Positions 27,086 through 35,475 are shown, numbered from the stretch's first letter. The stretch: 64,000 nt of DNA from Imperialibacter sp963977595 (GCF_048007035.1 NZ_CP180355.1:2418001-2482000); one strand, 5' to 3'. Made by a program: numbers and translations. The notes: generated from the letters alone by a model not told the origin.

Positions 27086-29958
27086 TTAAGGTTAACCGAA
27101 TGGTAGGTTGTTTTCAGCCTATGCTAAAGCCAACCGCTCTAACCTTACTTCTGCTGTGTTTTTTTCATTCCATTTTTGCACAGGTTCCGGTGATGGAAAA
27201 CAACCCCGCCACACTAAAATGGAATGAAATAATAACCGATAACTTCAATGTGCTCTTTCCCGAAGGCTTTGAAAAAGAAGGTCAGCGAATGGCCAACACC
27301 CTGGAGCACCTGCATGGCCCTGTCTCCAAGTCGCTGGGCAAGAATCCAAGACCTATCCCCATTCTGTTGCAAAACCAGGGAGTTATCTCCAACGGATTTG
27401 TAACACTGGGGCCCAGACGATCTGAATTTTATACCTCTCCTCCTCAAGACTATAAGTTTCTCGGCAACAACGATTGGCTCAACACGCTGGCCACCCACGA
27501 ATTCCGGCATGTGGTGCAATTCGACAAGTCTATCACGGGAATCTCAAAGCTGGGCTATTGGTTTTTTGGAGAGGACGTACTGGCGGGACTGGCATTTATC
27601 TCCACACCCCTTTGGCTTTGGGAGGGCGACGCCGTGGGAATCGAAACAGCCATGTCCGGTTCGGGCAGGGGCCGCATTCCCTATTTCCAGGCACTTCACC
27701 GTGCCAACGTGCTTGACAGAGGTGGATTTAAGTATCAGAAGCAGTATTTGCGATCCTACAAAGACCAGATACCCAACCACTACCTCACCGGTTACCTGAT
27801 GACTACCTTCCTTCGCAAGACTTACGGTGATGACATTCTGGACAGGGTAACCGAACGGTCCTTTAGTTGGCCAATTCTCCCCTTCACATTCTCCAGGGCA
27901 TTGAAAAAAGAAACCGGACTCAACCTCACCAGAAACTACAACCTCATGAGTGAGGAAATGGAAGGGCTATATGAAAACCAGGCGGCCGACCTGAAGCTGA
28001 CAAGTTTTGAGTCCGTCAACCAAAAGAGGCGAAAGGCCTACACAGAATACGCCTATCCCCAGTTATCGGCTGATCAGAGTGTGCTGGCCATCCGGTATGG
28101 CATCGGCGACATTTCTCAGCTCGTAGAACAGGAAAGTAATGGGAGCTGGAGAGTGTTGCACACGCTTGGCGTTTGGGAAGACAATGGTTACCTGTCCTCA
28201 GGCGGCAGCAAGGTCGTTTGGAACGAGATTCTTTTTCACCCCCGCTGGGACAAAACCACCTATTCCTCAATCAAAGTTTTTGATTTGAAAACAGGAAAAG
28301 CAGCTACCCTGGGCAAGCGCAAGCGCTACAAAGGAGCGGGCATTTCGCCAGATGGCACAACCGTGGTTACCATAGAATCAAGCATTGACAATCAGTTCAA
28401 CATTGTGCTGCTCGACGCAAAAAGCGGTAATGTCCTCGGCAGATTCGAAAACCCGGGCAATCACTTCTATTCCATGCCACAGTTTGCAAGCAATGGGCGG
28501 TCGATAGTGGCACTAAAGCACGCTGCTCCAAAGAAAAGCATCGTTAGTATTGATATTAAATCGGGGGAGGAAACCGAGTGGATCAACTCATCCACTGAAA
28601 ACCTGGGGCATCCTGTGCTGACGGATGACTGGTTGCTTTATGCCTCCGATGCATCCGGGCTCGACAATTTATATGCACTTAATCTTTCTTCTAAAGAGCG
28701 TTTCCAGATTACTTCCTCGAGGCTGGGGGCCTACAACCCCAGCGTCACAAGCGATGGAAGTTGGGTTTACTACAACGAAATGACCAAAGATGGTTGGGAC
28801 ATTGTTCGGATTCCGTTCGAGCCTGCGAGCTGGACTAAACTCCAGGACATGGTGGTCAATCCGGTCAATTATTTTGAGCCTTTGGTGGCGCAGGAAAACC
28901 AAGCTGACATACTTAACACCGTGCCGGAGGTAACCTTTGACGTTAAAAAGTATCAGCAGTTCAAACACCTTTTCCGGCCTTATGGCTGGGGCTGGATAAA
29001 CACTCTCAGCGACAGGCAAATCGAGTTGGGGCTTTATTCGCAAAACATTCTGAGCACCATGTATATGGATGCCGGGTACACCATTAACCTCACGGAAGGT
29101 ACCGGGTACTGGTCGGCCAATCTCTCCTACCAGGGCTTGCCTGTCATTCTTGATGCAGGTGTGCTTTCTGGCACCAGGTCCGTTTTTGAAAATGTCAACA
29201 ACGACAACAGACTGTACACCTGGACTGAAAAGGGACTCAACGGCGGCCTTCGCATTCCTTTTAAACTCACGCACTCAAAGTATCAGGAAGATGCTTCCGT
29301 GGCAGCTGTGTTTTCCTCCACTCTGGTTGAAGACTATGCCAATCCGGTGCTGGACATTGACCAACAGAGAAATGGCTCCCTTTATTCTGCGCAATACAGC
29401 CTAAGCTACTCCCGACTTCTCAAACAAAGCAAGCGTGATATCTATTCCAAGTGGGGGCAATCGGTTAGCCTCAGCTATTTTGACACGCCATTTAAAGGAA
29501 GCGATTACTTGTCGACGCTGTGGTCGGGAGAGGCGTACCTGTATCTGCCAGGCTTGCTAAAACACCACTCAGTGAGATTGAGGGGCGCCTACCAAAAAGA
29601 GGATATCAATAACTACAGGTTTCGCAGCCAGGTTCAGTACGTCAGAGGCTATGGCTACACATCGTTCAAGGATCTGACCACGTTTTCCGCTAACTATGCG
29701 CTACCGCTAGTTTATCCTGATCTCGCTCTGGGCCCATTGCTCTATGTTCAGCGAGTTCGGGCGAATGCATTCTATGATTATGGAATAGGAACCACACCCT
29801 CTTCCGACGTCACGTTCAGCTCGGTAGGCCTCGACCTCTTCCTGGATTACAATATCATGAGATACCTGCCTGTTTTTTCCACTGGTGTCAGGATGGTGTA
29901 CATACCAGATCAAGACACCTATGTTTTCAATGTGTTGCTGGGCTCGATTGGCTTCTAG
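27082..29958 (+). CDS. Exported metallopeptidase-like protein with beta-propeller and C-terminal barrel
   Basis: A 958-residue protein from the ATG at 27082, which overlaps the previous stop as ATGA; the ATG at 27121 is an alternative that starts directly at the signal peptide (MLKPTALTLLLLCFFHSIFAQ). Residues about 30-270 look like a peptidase-MA-type domain: the zinc motif HEFRH in LATHEFRHVVQF, and a downstream Glu in WLWEGDAVGIE. Residues about 310-590 form a TolB-like propeller (ISPDGTTVVTIESS, LTDDWLLYASDASGLDNLYALN). Residues about 640-958 are aromatic beta-strands ending in Phe, like an outer-membrane barrel. I infer a surface-exposed protease-like protein; the cleavage target is unknown. 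Confidence 0.82.
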   Translation: MIKVNRMVGCFQPMLKPTALTLLLLCFFHSIFAQVPVMENNPATLKWNEIITDNFNVLFPEGFEKEGQRMANTLEHLHGPVSKSLGKNPRPIPILLQNQGVISNGFVTLGPRRSEFYTSPPQDYKFLGNNDWLNTLATHEFRHVVQFDKSITGISKLGYWFFGEDVLAGLAFISTPLWLWEGDAVGIETAMSGSGRGRIPYFQALHRANVLDRGGFKYQKQYLRSYKDQIPNHYLTGYLMTTFLRKTYGDDILDRVTERSFSWPILPFTFSRALKKETGLNLTRNYNLMSEEMEGLYENQAADLKLTSFESVNQKRRKAYTEYAYPQLSADQSVLAIRYGIGDISQLVEQESNGSWRVLHTLGVWEDNGYLSSGGSKVVWNEILFHPRWDKTTYSSIKVFDLKTGKAATLGKRKRYKGAGISPDGTTVVTIESSIDNQFNIVLLDAKSGNVLGRFENPGNHFYSMPQFASNGRSIVALKHAAPKKSIVSIDIKSGEETEWINSSTENLGHPVLTDDWLLYASDASGLDNLYALNLSSKERFQITSSRLGAYNPSVTSDGSWVYYNEMTKDGWDIVRIPFEPASWTKLQDMVVNPVNYFEPLVAQENQADILNTVPEVTFDVKKYQQFKHLFRPYGWGWINTLSDRQIELGLYSQNILSTMYMDAGYTINLTEGTGYWSANLSYQGLPVILDAGVLSGTRSVFENVNNDNRLYTWTEKGLNGGLRIPFKLTHSKYQEDASVAAVFSSTLVEDYANPVLDIDQQRNGSLYSAQYSLSYSRLLKQSKRDIYSKWGQSVSLSYFDTPFKGSDYLSTLWSGEAYLYLPGLLKHHSVRLRGAYQKEDINNYRFRSQVQYVRGYGYTSFKDLTTFSANYALPLVYPDLALGPLLYVQRVRANAFYDYGIGTTPSSDVTFSSVGLDLFLDYNIMRYLPVFSTGVRMVYIPDQDTYVFNVLLGSIGF

Positions 29959-30240
29959 TTACTTCTCCACCTTCACACCTTTCCAAAAAGCCACATAACC
30001 CTCTATGTTTCTGGCTAAATCGCTCGTCTTTGGGTAATACCAGGCAGCGTCTTGGTTTTGCTCTCCTGCCACTTCCAAAGTGTAATAAGAAGCCGTCCCC
30101 TTCCACGGGCAGACTGTATGAGTGTTGCTCGCTTTAAAATACTCGCTCTTGATGGTGTTGGCAGGAAAGTAGTGATTGTTTTCAATAACAATGGTGTCAT
30201 TGCTTTCTGCTATTACCTGGCCGTTCCAAATCGCTTTCAT
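29959..30240 (-). CDS. DUF427 domain protein
   Basis: A 93-residue protein with the DUF427 pattern: MKAIWNGQVIAES, NHYFPANTI, CPWKGTASYYTLEV, AAWYYPKT, and IEGYVAFWKGVKVE. The family is a small soluble beta-fold of unknown function, found in many bacteria. The length equals the domain, so it is complete. It is convergent with the gene ending at 29958, with no space between the stop codons. Confidence 0.92.
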   Translation of the reverse strand: MKAIWNGQVIAESNDTIVIENNHYFPANTIKSEYFKASNTHTVCPWKGTASYYTLEVAGEQNQDAAWYYPKTSDLARNIEGYVAFWKGVKVEK

Positions 30241-30350
30241 AGGTACTTACTTTTGATGTCCCTGCTTAACATGAAAATGAGGTATTGGTTCTGCAACCCG
30301 GTGTTTTTTGGCCCAACTATCTTCCAGCTGACAAAAATCAGTTCTTTTTA

Positions 30351-30381
30351 TTTGGACTGATTTTAAATAGGCGTTATTTTG
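30351..30381 (+). promoter_or_regulatory. Candidate promoter for the 114-residue protein
   Basis: TTTG at 30351-30354, a 19-bp spacer, and TTATTTTG at 30374-30381, one mismatch from TAnnTTTG. It lies about 20 bp before the ATG at 30400. A 9-bp inverted repeat (AAAATCAGT at 30334-30342, ACTGATTTT at 30356-30364) spans the minus-33 box and could be an operator. Confidence 0.3.
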
Positions 30382-30399
30382 CGTTGATTTTAATAGTCT

Positions 30400-30744
30400 A
30401 TGCTACCAGAAGACGCTCAGGAACTTTTCAAAAATGGGGTAGGTGCTTTGTACCAAAGCACTTCCAACAAGCGGTTCTACCTTGTTTTTCAGGGTGTGGT
30501 GCAGCCTTTCAATGCCATTCAGTTCAGTCGGCTCAAATCAAAAATGGAGGCAGTTAATCTTGAAAACCTCCTACTTAGTCACTCCCTTTGCGACACCGAG
30601 GTTGTGTATATCCCGTCAATAGATGTATTGCTCGTTATGAGGGTGCAGGAAATGATCGGTTTGAAAGACCTCTTCGCCGGGGCGGCCACCATGCTTGAGC
30701 TGACCTCGATTCTTTATAAGCGGGTTTACAACGTACTTATTTAG
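30400..30744 (+). CDS. Hypothetical protein, 114 residues
   Basis: The frame starts at an ATG at 30400 and ends at 30744. The protein has no signal peptide or clear membrane helix. It alternates short strands and helices (RFYLVFQGVVQPF, DTEVVYIPSIDVLLVMRV, LFAGAATMLELTSILYKRVY). I recognise no family. The composition matches the flanking genes, and a plausible promoter precedes it. The ferritin gene follows about 80 bp downstream with its own start region, so an iron link is possible but unsupported. Confidence 0.7.
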   Translation: MLPEDAQELFKNGVGALYQSTSNKRFYLVFQGVVQPFNAIQFSRLKSKMEAVNLENLLLSHSLCDTEVVYIPSIDVLLVMRVQEMIGLKDLFAGAATMLELTSILYKRVYNVLI

Positions 30745-30823
30745 TTTAATTACAAATCAGCCAGCAGCTACACTTTTTGGCTTCGATTCCTGTTATCTTA
30801 GCCTATTGAAACCAGATTTTGTT

Positions 30824-31351
30824 ATGAAGGATATTGTAAGAATGAAAACCTCACTTTCTGAAGAAATTGAGAAACTTTTGAACGAGCAAGTGCGCAGAGA
30901 AGCCATCAGCTCCTTCAACTATTTAGCCATCTCGTCCTGGTGCGAGCGCAACGGTTACGTGCATAGCGCCAGGTTCTTTGAGCTCCAGTCCGACGAGGAG
31001 CGTGCTCACATGAAAAAAATATTCAACTATATCTCGAGCGTGGGCGGAACCGCCATTGTGCCGGAAATCACCAACATTGTGCAGGAATTCGACTCTTTCA
31101 AGTCAGTTTTCGAAATTGCGCTTGAGCAGGAAATTGCCATTACTCATTCTATCAACAACATCGTTGATAAGTGCTACAAAGCTAAGGACTACACAACTGC
31201 TTCTTTTCTCGACTGGTTTATCAACGAACAGGTAGAAGAAGAGGCTACTGCAAGAAGGTGTCTTGAAATATTTGAGCTTGTCGGTGAAGAAGGCGTTGGC
31301 AAGATTCTTATCGACAGAGAAATCGGGAAGACCAGGGGCACCGCAGAATAG
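30824..31351 (+). CDS. Ferritin (non-haem iron storage protein)
   Basis: A 175-residue four-helix-bundle ferritin. Ferroxidase ligands line up with bacterial FtnA: Glu in RREAISSFNYLA, Glu/Glu and His in SDEERAHMKK, Glu in LEQEIAITHSIN, and Gln/Glu in INEQVEEEATAR. The protein should oxidise Fe(II) and store Fe(III) in a 24-subunit shell. The start was set at the ATG at 30824; an in-frame TTG at 30806 and an ATG at 30842 are alternatives. It has no haem-ligand Met at the bacterioferritin position that I can place. A strong terminator follows at 31373-31398. Confidence 0.95.
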   Translation: MKDIVRMKTSLSEEIEKLLNEQVRREAISSFNYLAISSWCERNGYVHSARFFELQSDEERAHMKKIFNYISSVGGTAIVPEITNIVQEFDSFKSVFEIALEQEIAITHSINNIVDKCYKAKDYTTASFLDWFINEQVEEEATARRCLEIFELVGEEGVGKILIDREIGKTRGTAE

Positions 31352-31372
31352 CCGCAAAAATACTTATGTTTG

Positions 31373-31398
31373 AAGGGCTCCCAAAAGGAGCCTTTTTT
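31373..31398 (+). terminator. Rho-independent terminator after ferritin
   Basis: GGCTCC at 31376-31381 pairs with GGAGCC at 31387-31392 around CAAAA, followed by TTTTTT at 31393-31398. It lies 25 bp past the ferritin stop codon. Confidence 0.85.
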
Positions 31399-31516
31399 AT
31401 TTCAGTACCCTTATTGCCCTGTTTATCGTATTAGTTCAACAGGTCAGGAGAGATGGATCCATTTTGATCTTTCAGGGGCCTACTTTTAGCTATTGGTTAT
31501 TTTTTATCTTCAACTA

Positions 31517-32134
31517 ATGAAACGGATTTTCTATCTGGTCTGCGTTTTTACTGTGGCTTGCCTGTGCCATCTACATGCCCAAAACAGGGCGAGAGACGAA
31601 GAGCCAAAAGTGTTGTTCGGAGGCGAAAAAATCAACATTTCCGGGTTTGGAGGAATCATCCTGGAATTCTCATCCATCGAGGGTAATGCTGCCATTATGA
31701 ATGGCGGCGGTGGGGCAGTACTCTTCAACAGGTCGCTCTTTCTCGGTGGTTACGGACTCAGTCTGTCGAACAGCGTTCACAAGGACGCTATGGGGATCAG
31801 GCGGGAAACCAGTTTTACCCACGGTGGTTTTTACGCTGGCTATGTGTTCTTTCCCCACAAGCTGATTCACTTTGGTGTGAGCAACAGGCTGGGCTGGGGC
31901 GTTCTCCGGCTAACACCCGAAGATGCCTTTTTGTCGAGTGCCGCACCCATATCAGACAATGTGTTTGTGTGGGAGCCACAGCTAGACGCTGAAATGAACT
32001 TCTCTCATTGGTTCAAAGTCAATGCCGGTGTAGGTTATCGCACGGTGTCCGCTATTAACAATTCAATTTACGACAATAAAGATTTTAGCAGTCCATCATT
32101 CACCTTATCATTCCTATTCGGTTGGTTTAAATAA
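31517..32134 (+). CDS. Predicted outer-membrane beta-barrel protein
   Basis: A 205-residue protein from the ATG at 31517; the longer frame from a TTG at 31493 would precede the signal peptide. The signal peptide is MKRIFYLVCVFTVACLCHLHAQ. The mature part is made of amphipathic strands with Gly and aromatic residues (GGAVLFNRSLFLGGYGLSLS, GGFYAGYVFFPHKLIHFGVS, WFKVNAGVGYRTVS) and ends in FLFGWFK, as in small eight-stranded barrels. No specific family is recognised. It is followed after 6 bp by a small membrane protein gene, so the two are probably one transcription unit. Confidence 0.75.
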   Translation: MKRIFYLVCVFTVACLCHLHAQNRARDEEPKVLFGGEKINISGFGGIILEFSSIEGNAAIMNGGGGAVLFNRSLFLGGYGLSLSNSVHKDAMGIRRETSFTHGGFYAGYVFFPHKLIHFGVSNRLGWGVLRLTPEDAFLSSAAPISDNVFVWEPQLDAEMNFSHWFKVNAGVGYRTVSAINNSIYDNKDFSSPSFTLSFLFGWFK

Positions 32135-32140
32135 GACATC

Positions 32141-32464
32141 ATGGAACAATCACAAAGACGTTTGGTCTTAGGTCTCTTTCTCATCGTCATCGGTGTGCTT
32201 TTTCTCCTGAGAAACCTCGATATCATCGATTTACCATGGTATTTCCATACCTGGCAAATGCTACTCATTGGACTTGGAGCCTTCAATTTCCTCACCGGAA
32301 ATCGTTCATCTGGCTTTATACTTGCCGGCATAGGAGCCGTTTTTCTGCTTCCCGACATTATGAGTTTCAATTTCAGAGATATTTGGCCGATTGTTTTAAT
32401 CATTATCGGTGCAAGTCTCTTCTTCCGTAATCGAAACAGAGCTGACGAGGAAGCATCGAGCTAA
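32141..32464 (+). CDS. Small four-helix membrane protein, LiaI/LiaF-like N-terminal (DUF5668-type)
   Basis: A 107-residue protein with four hydrophobic segments: about 8-24 (LVLGLFLIVIGVLFLL), 38-52, 58-70 and 80-95 (IWPIVLIIIGASLFF). The repeated pattern GLxLIxIGxLFLLxN followed by WxxxLIxxG is characteristic of the LiaI-LiaF-like transmembrane region. In Gram-positives such regions sit on envelope-stress sensors; here the C-terminal LiaF domain is absent. It is likely co-transcribed with the barrel protein upstream, which suggests an envelope role. Confidence 0.85.
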   Translation: MEQSQRRLVLGLFLIVIGVLFLLRNLDIIDLPWYFHTWQMLLIGLGAFNFLTGNRSSGFILAGIGAVFLLPDIMSFNFRDIWPIVLIIIGASLFFRNRNRADEEASS

Positions 32465-32574
32465 TAGTCTGCCTGGCCGATGAAGTCACCCTTTTCGCTG
32501 GCAACACTCCTCATCCGGCCCCTGGTTGCAAAAGGCACGGTTACGTCAGGCATAATCGAGCCCCATTGACGCAA

Positions 32575-32604
32575 AAAAGGCAGCCTCATTCGAGACCGCC
32601 TTTT
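32575..32604. terminator. Probable terminator after the barrel/membrane-protein pair
   Basis: AAAAGGC at 32575-32581 pairs with GCCTTTT at 32598-32604 across a 16-base loop; the A-rich and T-rich arms could work in both directions. It lies 111 bp past the stop at 32464. Confidence 0.55.
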
Positions 32605-32973
32605 ATCATTAGCTGGGTTGTAAAACAATAAACTATTCCTACTTACTTGTTCCTTAGCTGTGTTGAAAAACCAATTCCTTTTTCGAGCCTCCTGGCTTTG
32701 CCTAACCGGCTTCATTTCTGCACGGGTTGCTCTGTTACTTACAATACAAATGTAGGGCCGATGTAAGAATCATTTTCCTCCTACTTGCTATAGCCATTAC
32801 CCATGTAATTTTTTTCAACAAAACGATGATTTGCGCAAGCGGAGCGTATCCAGAAACGCTGAAATGAGCACACTGGCCACTCTTTTTTAACGAAAAGCTG
32901 TTTATTTATCGCATGGCTGTTTTTTCGGCTGGCCAAACTGATTATATTCGCAACGTAAAAAAACACAAGCAAT
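32605..32973. other. Intergenic stretch without a recognised gene
   Basis: About 370 AT-rich bases. Minus-strand frames here (for example 32461-32715) cross the terminator hairpin and show no family pattern or signal peptide. Near the right end TATATTCG (32942-32949) is one mismatch from TAnnTTTG and could drive the small gene at 32974. Nothing else is visible. Confidence 0.4.
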
Positions 32974-33108
32974 ATGTTTAATCCTGCAGTTACTTCCGGT
33001 GTTGATCTTTTCGTTTACATCGCTATTGGACTTATCGCCCTTGTCAATGCACTCCTCTTCGTTAACGCAAGAAAAACGAAAGCTAAGGCTGACGAGAACC
33101 ACAAATAG
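32974..33108 (+). CDS. Small single-helix membrane protein, 44 residues
   Basis: ATG at 32974, TAG at 33106-33108. The sequence opens MFNPAVTSGVDLFVYIAI, continues as one hydrophobic helix (about residues 12-31), and ends with a strongly basic tail (ARKTKAKADENHK). This is a textbook N-out, C-in small membrane protein. A TATATTCG minus-7-like box lies 25 bp upstream. The phosphatase gene starts 18 bp after its stop, so the two may be co-transcribed. No family is recognised. Confidence 0.6.
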   Translation: MFNPAVTSGVDLFVYIAIGLIALVNALLFVNARKTKAKADENHK

Positions 33109-33125
33109 GAGATGCTTTCAGAGAA

Positions 33126-33833
33126 GTGAGTACATCTGGCTCATTTGTTTCTGTAGAAAATGAGCAGAAAGTATACGCCATTGGTGATATACACGGTTGC
33201 CTCAATACGCTAAAGGCTTTATTGGATCAAATTGACTACAAGGGGCAATCGCCTCTTTTTTTGTTGGGCGACTACGTAAACAAGGGGCCCTCTTCAGTTG
33301 ACACACTCAACTATATCATCGATTTAAAGGCGCAATTTCCTAAAGTCTATCCCTTGGCTGGCAATCACGACCAATACCTGCTCTCCTTTCTCACCCGAGC
33401 GGATGATGATTGGTTGGATTCGTCGGAATATGCCAACATGAAGCGAGCTGGGGAGTTTCAAAGTCTTTCCGCAGACAGCACACAAATATTTACTGACTTT
33501 CTCAAGTCGCTACCTTTGTACTACGAAACTGAAGATGCTTTTTTTGTGCACGCCGGGTTCAACTTCGAGAGGAAAAGTATATTTGACGATACAAGCGCCA
33601 TGGTCAATACCAGGGCCTTTCACTATGACGCCGCCAAGGCCAGCGATAAGCGCCTCGTTCATGGGCACTTTCCTGTAGAATTGGCAATTATCAAAAAAAG
33701 AATAGAGAGGAAATTTCCGGTGATTCCACTGGACAATGGTTGTGTGTATTCAGGCGAAAGAACAGACATGGGATCGCTCTGCTGTCTTGAACTCAGTGAA
33801 ATGAAGCTTTTCACTCAGCCCAGGATTGACTAA
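33126..33833 (+). CDS. PPP-type serine/threonine phosphatase / metallophosphoesterase
   Basis: A 235-residue calcineurin-like phosphoesterase. The metal-binding motifs are in the PPP order: GDIHGC, GDYVNKGPSS, GNHD, then histidines in FFVHAGFN and LVHGHFPVE. The fold binds two metal ions and resembles bacterial PrpA/PrpE and ApaH-type enzymes, which remove phosphate from Ser/Thr or cleave dinucleotide polyphosphates. The only in-frame start upstream of GDIHG is a GTG at 33126. The second motif reads GDYVNKGP where the family usually has GDxVDRGP, a modest substitution of Asp-Arg by Asn-Lys. Confidence 0.9.
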   Translation: MSTSGSFVSVENEQKVYAIGDIHGCLNTLKALLDQIDYKGQSPLFLLGDYVNKGPSSVDTLNYIIDLKAQFPKVYPLAGNHDQYLLSFLTRADDDWLDSSEYANMKRAGEFQSLSADSTQIFTDFLKSLPLYYETEDAFFVHAGFNFERKSIFDDTSAMVNTRAFHYDAAKASDKRLVHGHFPVELAIIKKRIERKFPVIPLDNGCVYSGERTDMGSLCCLELSEMKLFTQPRID

Positions 33834-33840
33834 ATCAAAA

Positions 33841-33860
33841 ATCCCGGAAACAGCCGGGAT
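33841..33860 (-). terminator. Terminator for the 35-residue minus-strand ORF
   Basis: ATCCCGG at 33841-33847 pairs with CCGGGAT at 33854-33860. On the minus strand the stem is followed by TTTTTGATTT, so it acts leftwards, 26 bp past the stop codon of the small frame at 33886. It may also help end the phosphatase transcript, but there is no T-run on the plus side. Confidence 0.65.
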
Positions 33861-33885
33861 GTAATTACAAGCACGAGCGGACTCG

Positions 33886-33993
33886 TTATACTTCCAGGTC
33901 TTTGTTGTGGCTGCTCACTTTGCTGTTGGGCAAAATAATGGGGCAAATAATTGCCAACACAAACAAAACGCCAATAATAACTACCATTGCCAT
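33886..33993 (-). CDS. Small single-helix membrane protein, 35 residues
   Basis: ATG at 33993, TAA at 33888-33886. The sequence opens MAMVVIIGVLFVLAIICPII, one hydrophobic helix, followed by a polar tail of 14 residues ending in KDLEV. Support comes from the flanks: a near-consensus promoter at 34018-34048 and a hairpin terminator at 33841-33860 enclose exactly this frame. It therefore looks like an independent gene and not the tail of gdhA. No family is recognised. Confidence 0.6.
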   Translation of the reverse strand: MAMVVIIGVLFVLAIICPIILPNSKVSSHNKDLEV

Positions 33994-34017
33994 AGTTCTG
34001 AAATTTTTATGAGAGCC

Positions 34018-34048
34018 CAAATATAGATCAATATTGCATTGACGCCAA
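34018..34048 (-). promoter_or_regulatory. Promoter for the 35-residue membrane protein
   Basis: On the minus strand TTGG (34048-34045), a 19-bp spacer and TATATTTG (34025-34018). The minus-7 element is an exact match to TAnnTTTG. The predicted transcript starts about 15-20 bases before the ATG at 33993. Confidence 0.6.
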
Positions 34049-34102
34049 CTATTAGCTTGCCTGGCTCACAATCTATTTTATTTTTTCTAGTTCTTAGCTG
34101 CA

Positions 34103-35446
34103 CTACACAACGCCCTGCTGAAGCATGGCGTCCGCTACCTTTCTGAACCCTGCGATATTGGCACCCTTAACGTAGTCAACAATCTTGCTGCCAGCACCGT
34201 GGTCAACACAGTTTTCGTGAATACTTTTCATAATAATTTTAAGCCTGTAGTCCACTTCGTCCCGTGTCCACGAAAGCCTTTGGGAGTTTTGTGCCATCTC
34301 CAGTCCGGAAGTGCCCACACCACCGGCATTAGATGCCTTACCTGGTGAAAACAGCACGTCTTTTTGCCTGAGGAAGTGCATGGCTTCGGGGGTAGTGGGC
34401 ATATTGGCCCCTTCAAAAACGCCAATCACTCCGTTCTTCACCAGTGTTTTGGCGTCATCTTCGTCAAGCTCATTTTGAGTGGCACAAGGATATGCTATAT
34501 CGCACTTTATTCCCCATGGTGTTTTGCCCTCGTGAAACTCCGCCTTGAACTTGTCTGAATATTCTTTTATCCTGCCCCTTCTTACATTTTTCAGGTCCTT
34601 AATAAAATCAAGTTTCTCTGCGTCAATGCCAGCTTTATCGTAAACAAAGCCTGATGAGTCTGACACCGTCACAACTTTTGCCCCCAGTTCAATAAGCTTC
34701 TCGGTGGTGAACTGAGCTACATTTCCTGAGCCAGAAACCACGGCCGTTTTGCCTGCTATCTCATGACCATGGTGCCGCAGTGCCTCGTCACTAAAATAAA
34801 CGCAGCCATAGCCTGTTGCCTCGGGCCTGATCAGGCTGCCTCCATAGTTCAACGATTTGCCGGTAAGCACACCCGTAAACTCGTTGGTCACTTTCTTATA
34901 CTGACCAAAAAGGAACCCAATTTCCCTGGCACCCACACCGATGTCTCCGGCTGGCACATCGGTAAACTGCCCTATATGCCTGCAAAGCTCCGTCATAAAG
35001 CTTTGACAAAACTTCATCACCTCATTGTCGCTTTTTCCCTTGGGGTCGAAGTCGGAACCACCCTTACCTCCACCCAGCGGAAGGGTTGTAAGACTATTTT
35101 TAAATACCTGCTCAAATGCCAGAAATTTAAGAATGCTCAGGTTGACCGAGGGATGAAACCTCAAACCACCTTTGTATGGCCCAATAGCGGAATTCATTTG
35201 TATCCTGAACCCTCGGTTCACTTGAATCTCTCCTTTGTCGTCCAACCAGGGCACCCTGAAAATCACCACTCGCTCCGGCTCTACCATCCTCTCCAAAATT
35301 TTGGCCTTTTTGTACACAGGATGCTCCTCCACAAAAGGAACTATCACCTCGGCAAATTCCAATACAGCTTGCAGGAATTCCTTCTCTCCGGGGTTTTTTG
35401 CTGCAGTTCTTTCCATAAATGCGGATACTAAAGCAGTGTGGTTCAT
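34103..35446 (-). CDS. gdhA: Glutamate dehydrogenase, NADP-type
   Basis: A 447-residue enzyme of the hexameric bacterial class. The substrate domain has PLGGGKGGSDFDPKGKSD (catalytic Lys region), KGGLRFHPSVNLS and PAGDIGVGAREIG. The nucleotide domain has VSGSGNVAQFTTEKL followed by VVTVSDSSG, the NADP-type arrangement. The reaction joins 2-oxoglutarate and ammonium with NADPH to give glutamate, the main low-affinity ammonium assimilation route. It is a single-gene unit with an upstream promoter at 35476-35508 and starts at the ATG at 35446. Confidence 0.97.
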   Translation of the reverse strand: MNHTALVSAFMERTAAKNPGEKEFLQAVLEFAEVIVPFVEEHPVYKKAKILERMVEPERVVIFRVPWLDDKGEIQVNRGFRIQMNSAIGPYKGGLRFHPSVNLSILKFLAFEQVFKNSLTTLPLGGGKGGSDFDPKGKSDNEVMKFCQSFMTELCRHIGQFTDVPAGDIGVGAREIGFLFGQYKKVTNEFTGVLTGKSLNYGGSLIRPEATGYGCVYFSDEALRHHGHEIAGKTAVVSGSGNVAQFTTEKLIELGAKVVTVSDSSGFVYDKAGIDAEKLDFIKDLKNVRRGRIKEYSDKFKAEFHEGKTPWGIKCDIAYPCATQNELDEDDAKTLVKNGVIGVFEGANMPTTPEAMHFLRQKDVLFSPGKASNAGGVGTSGLEMAQNSQRLSWTRDEVDYRLKIIMKSIHENCVDHGAGSKIVDYVKGANIAGFRKVADAMLQQGVV

Positions 35447-35475
35447 GTCTCTTTTTTTTAGGTGTTGATTGATCT

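Noticed and set aside
32461..32715. Minus-strand frame of 84 residues
   Set aside because: It crosses the hairpin at 32575-32604 and has a biased Arg/Lys composition with no signal peptide or recognisable motif, so it is unlikely to be a gene.
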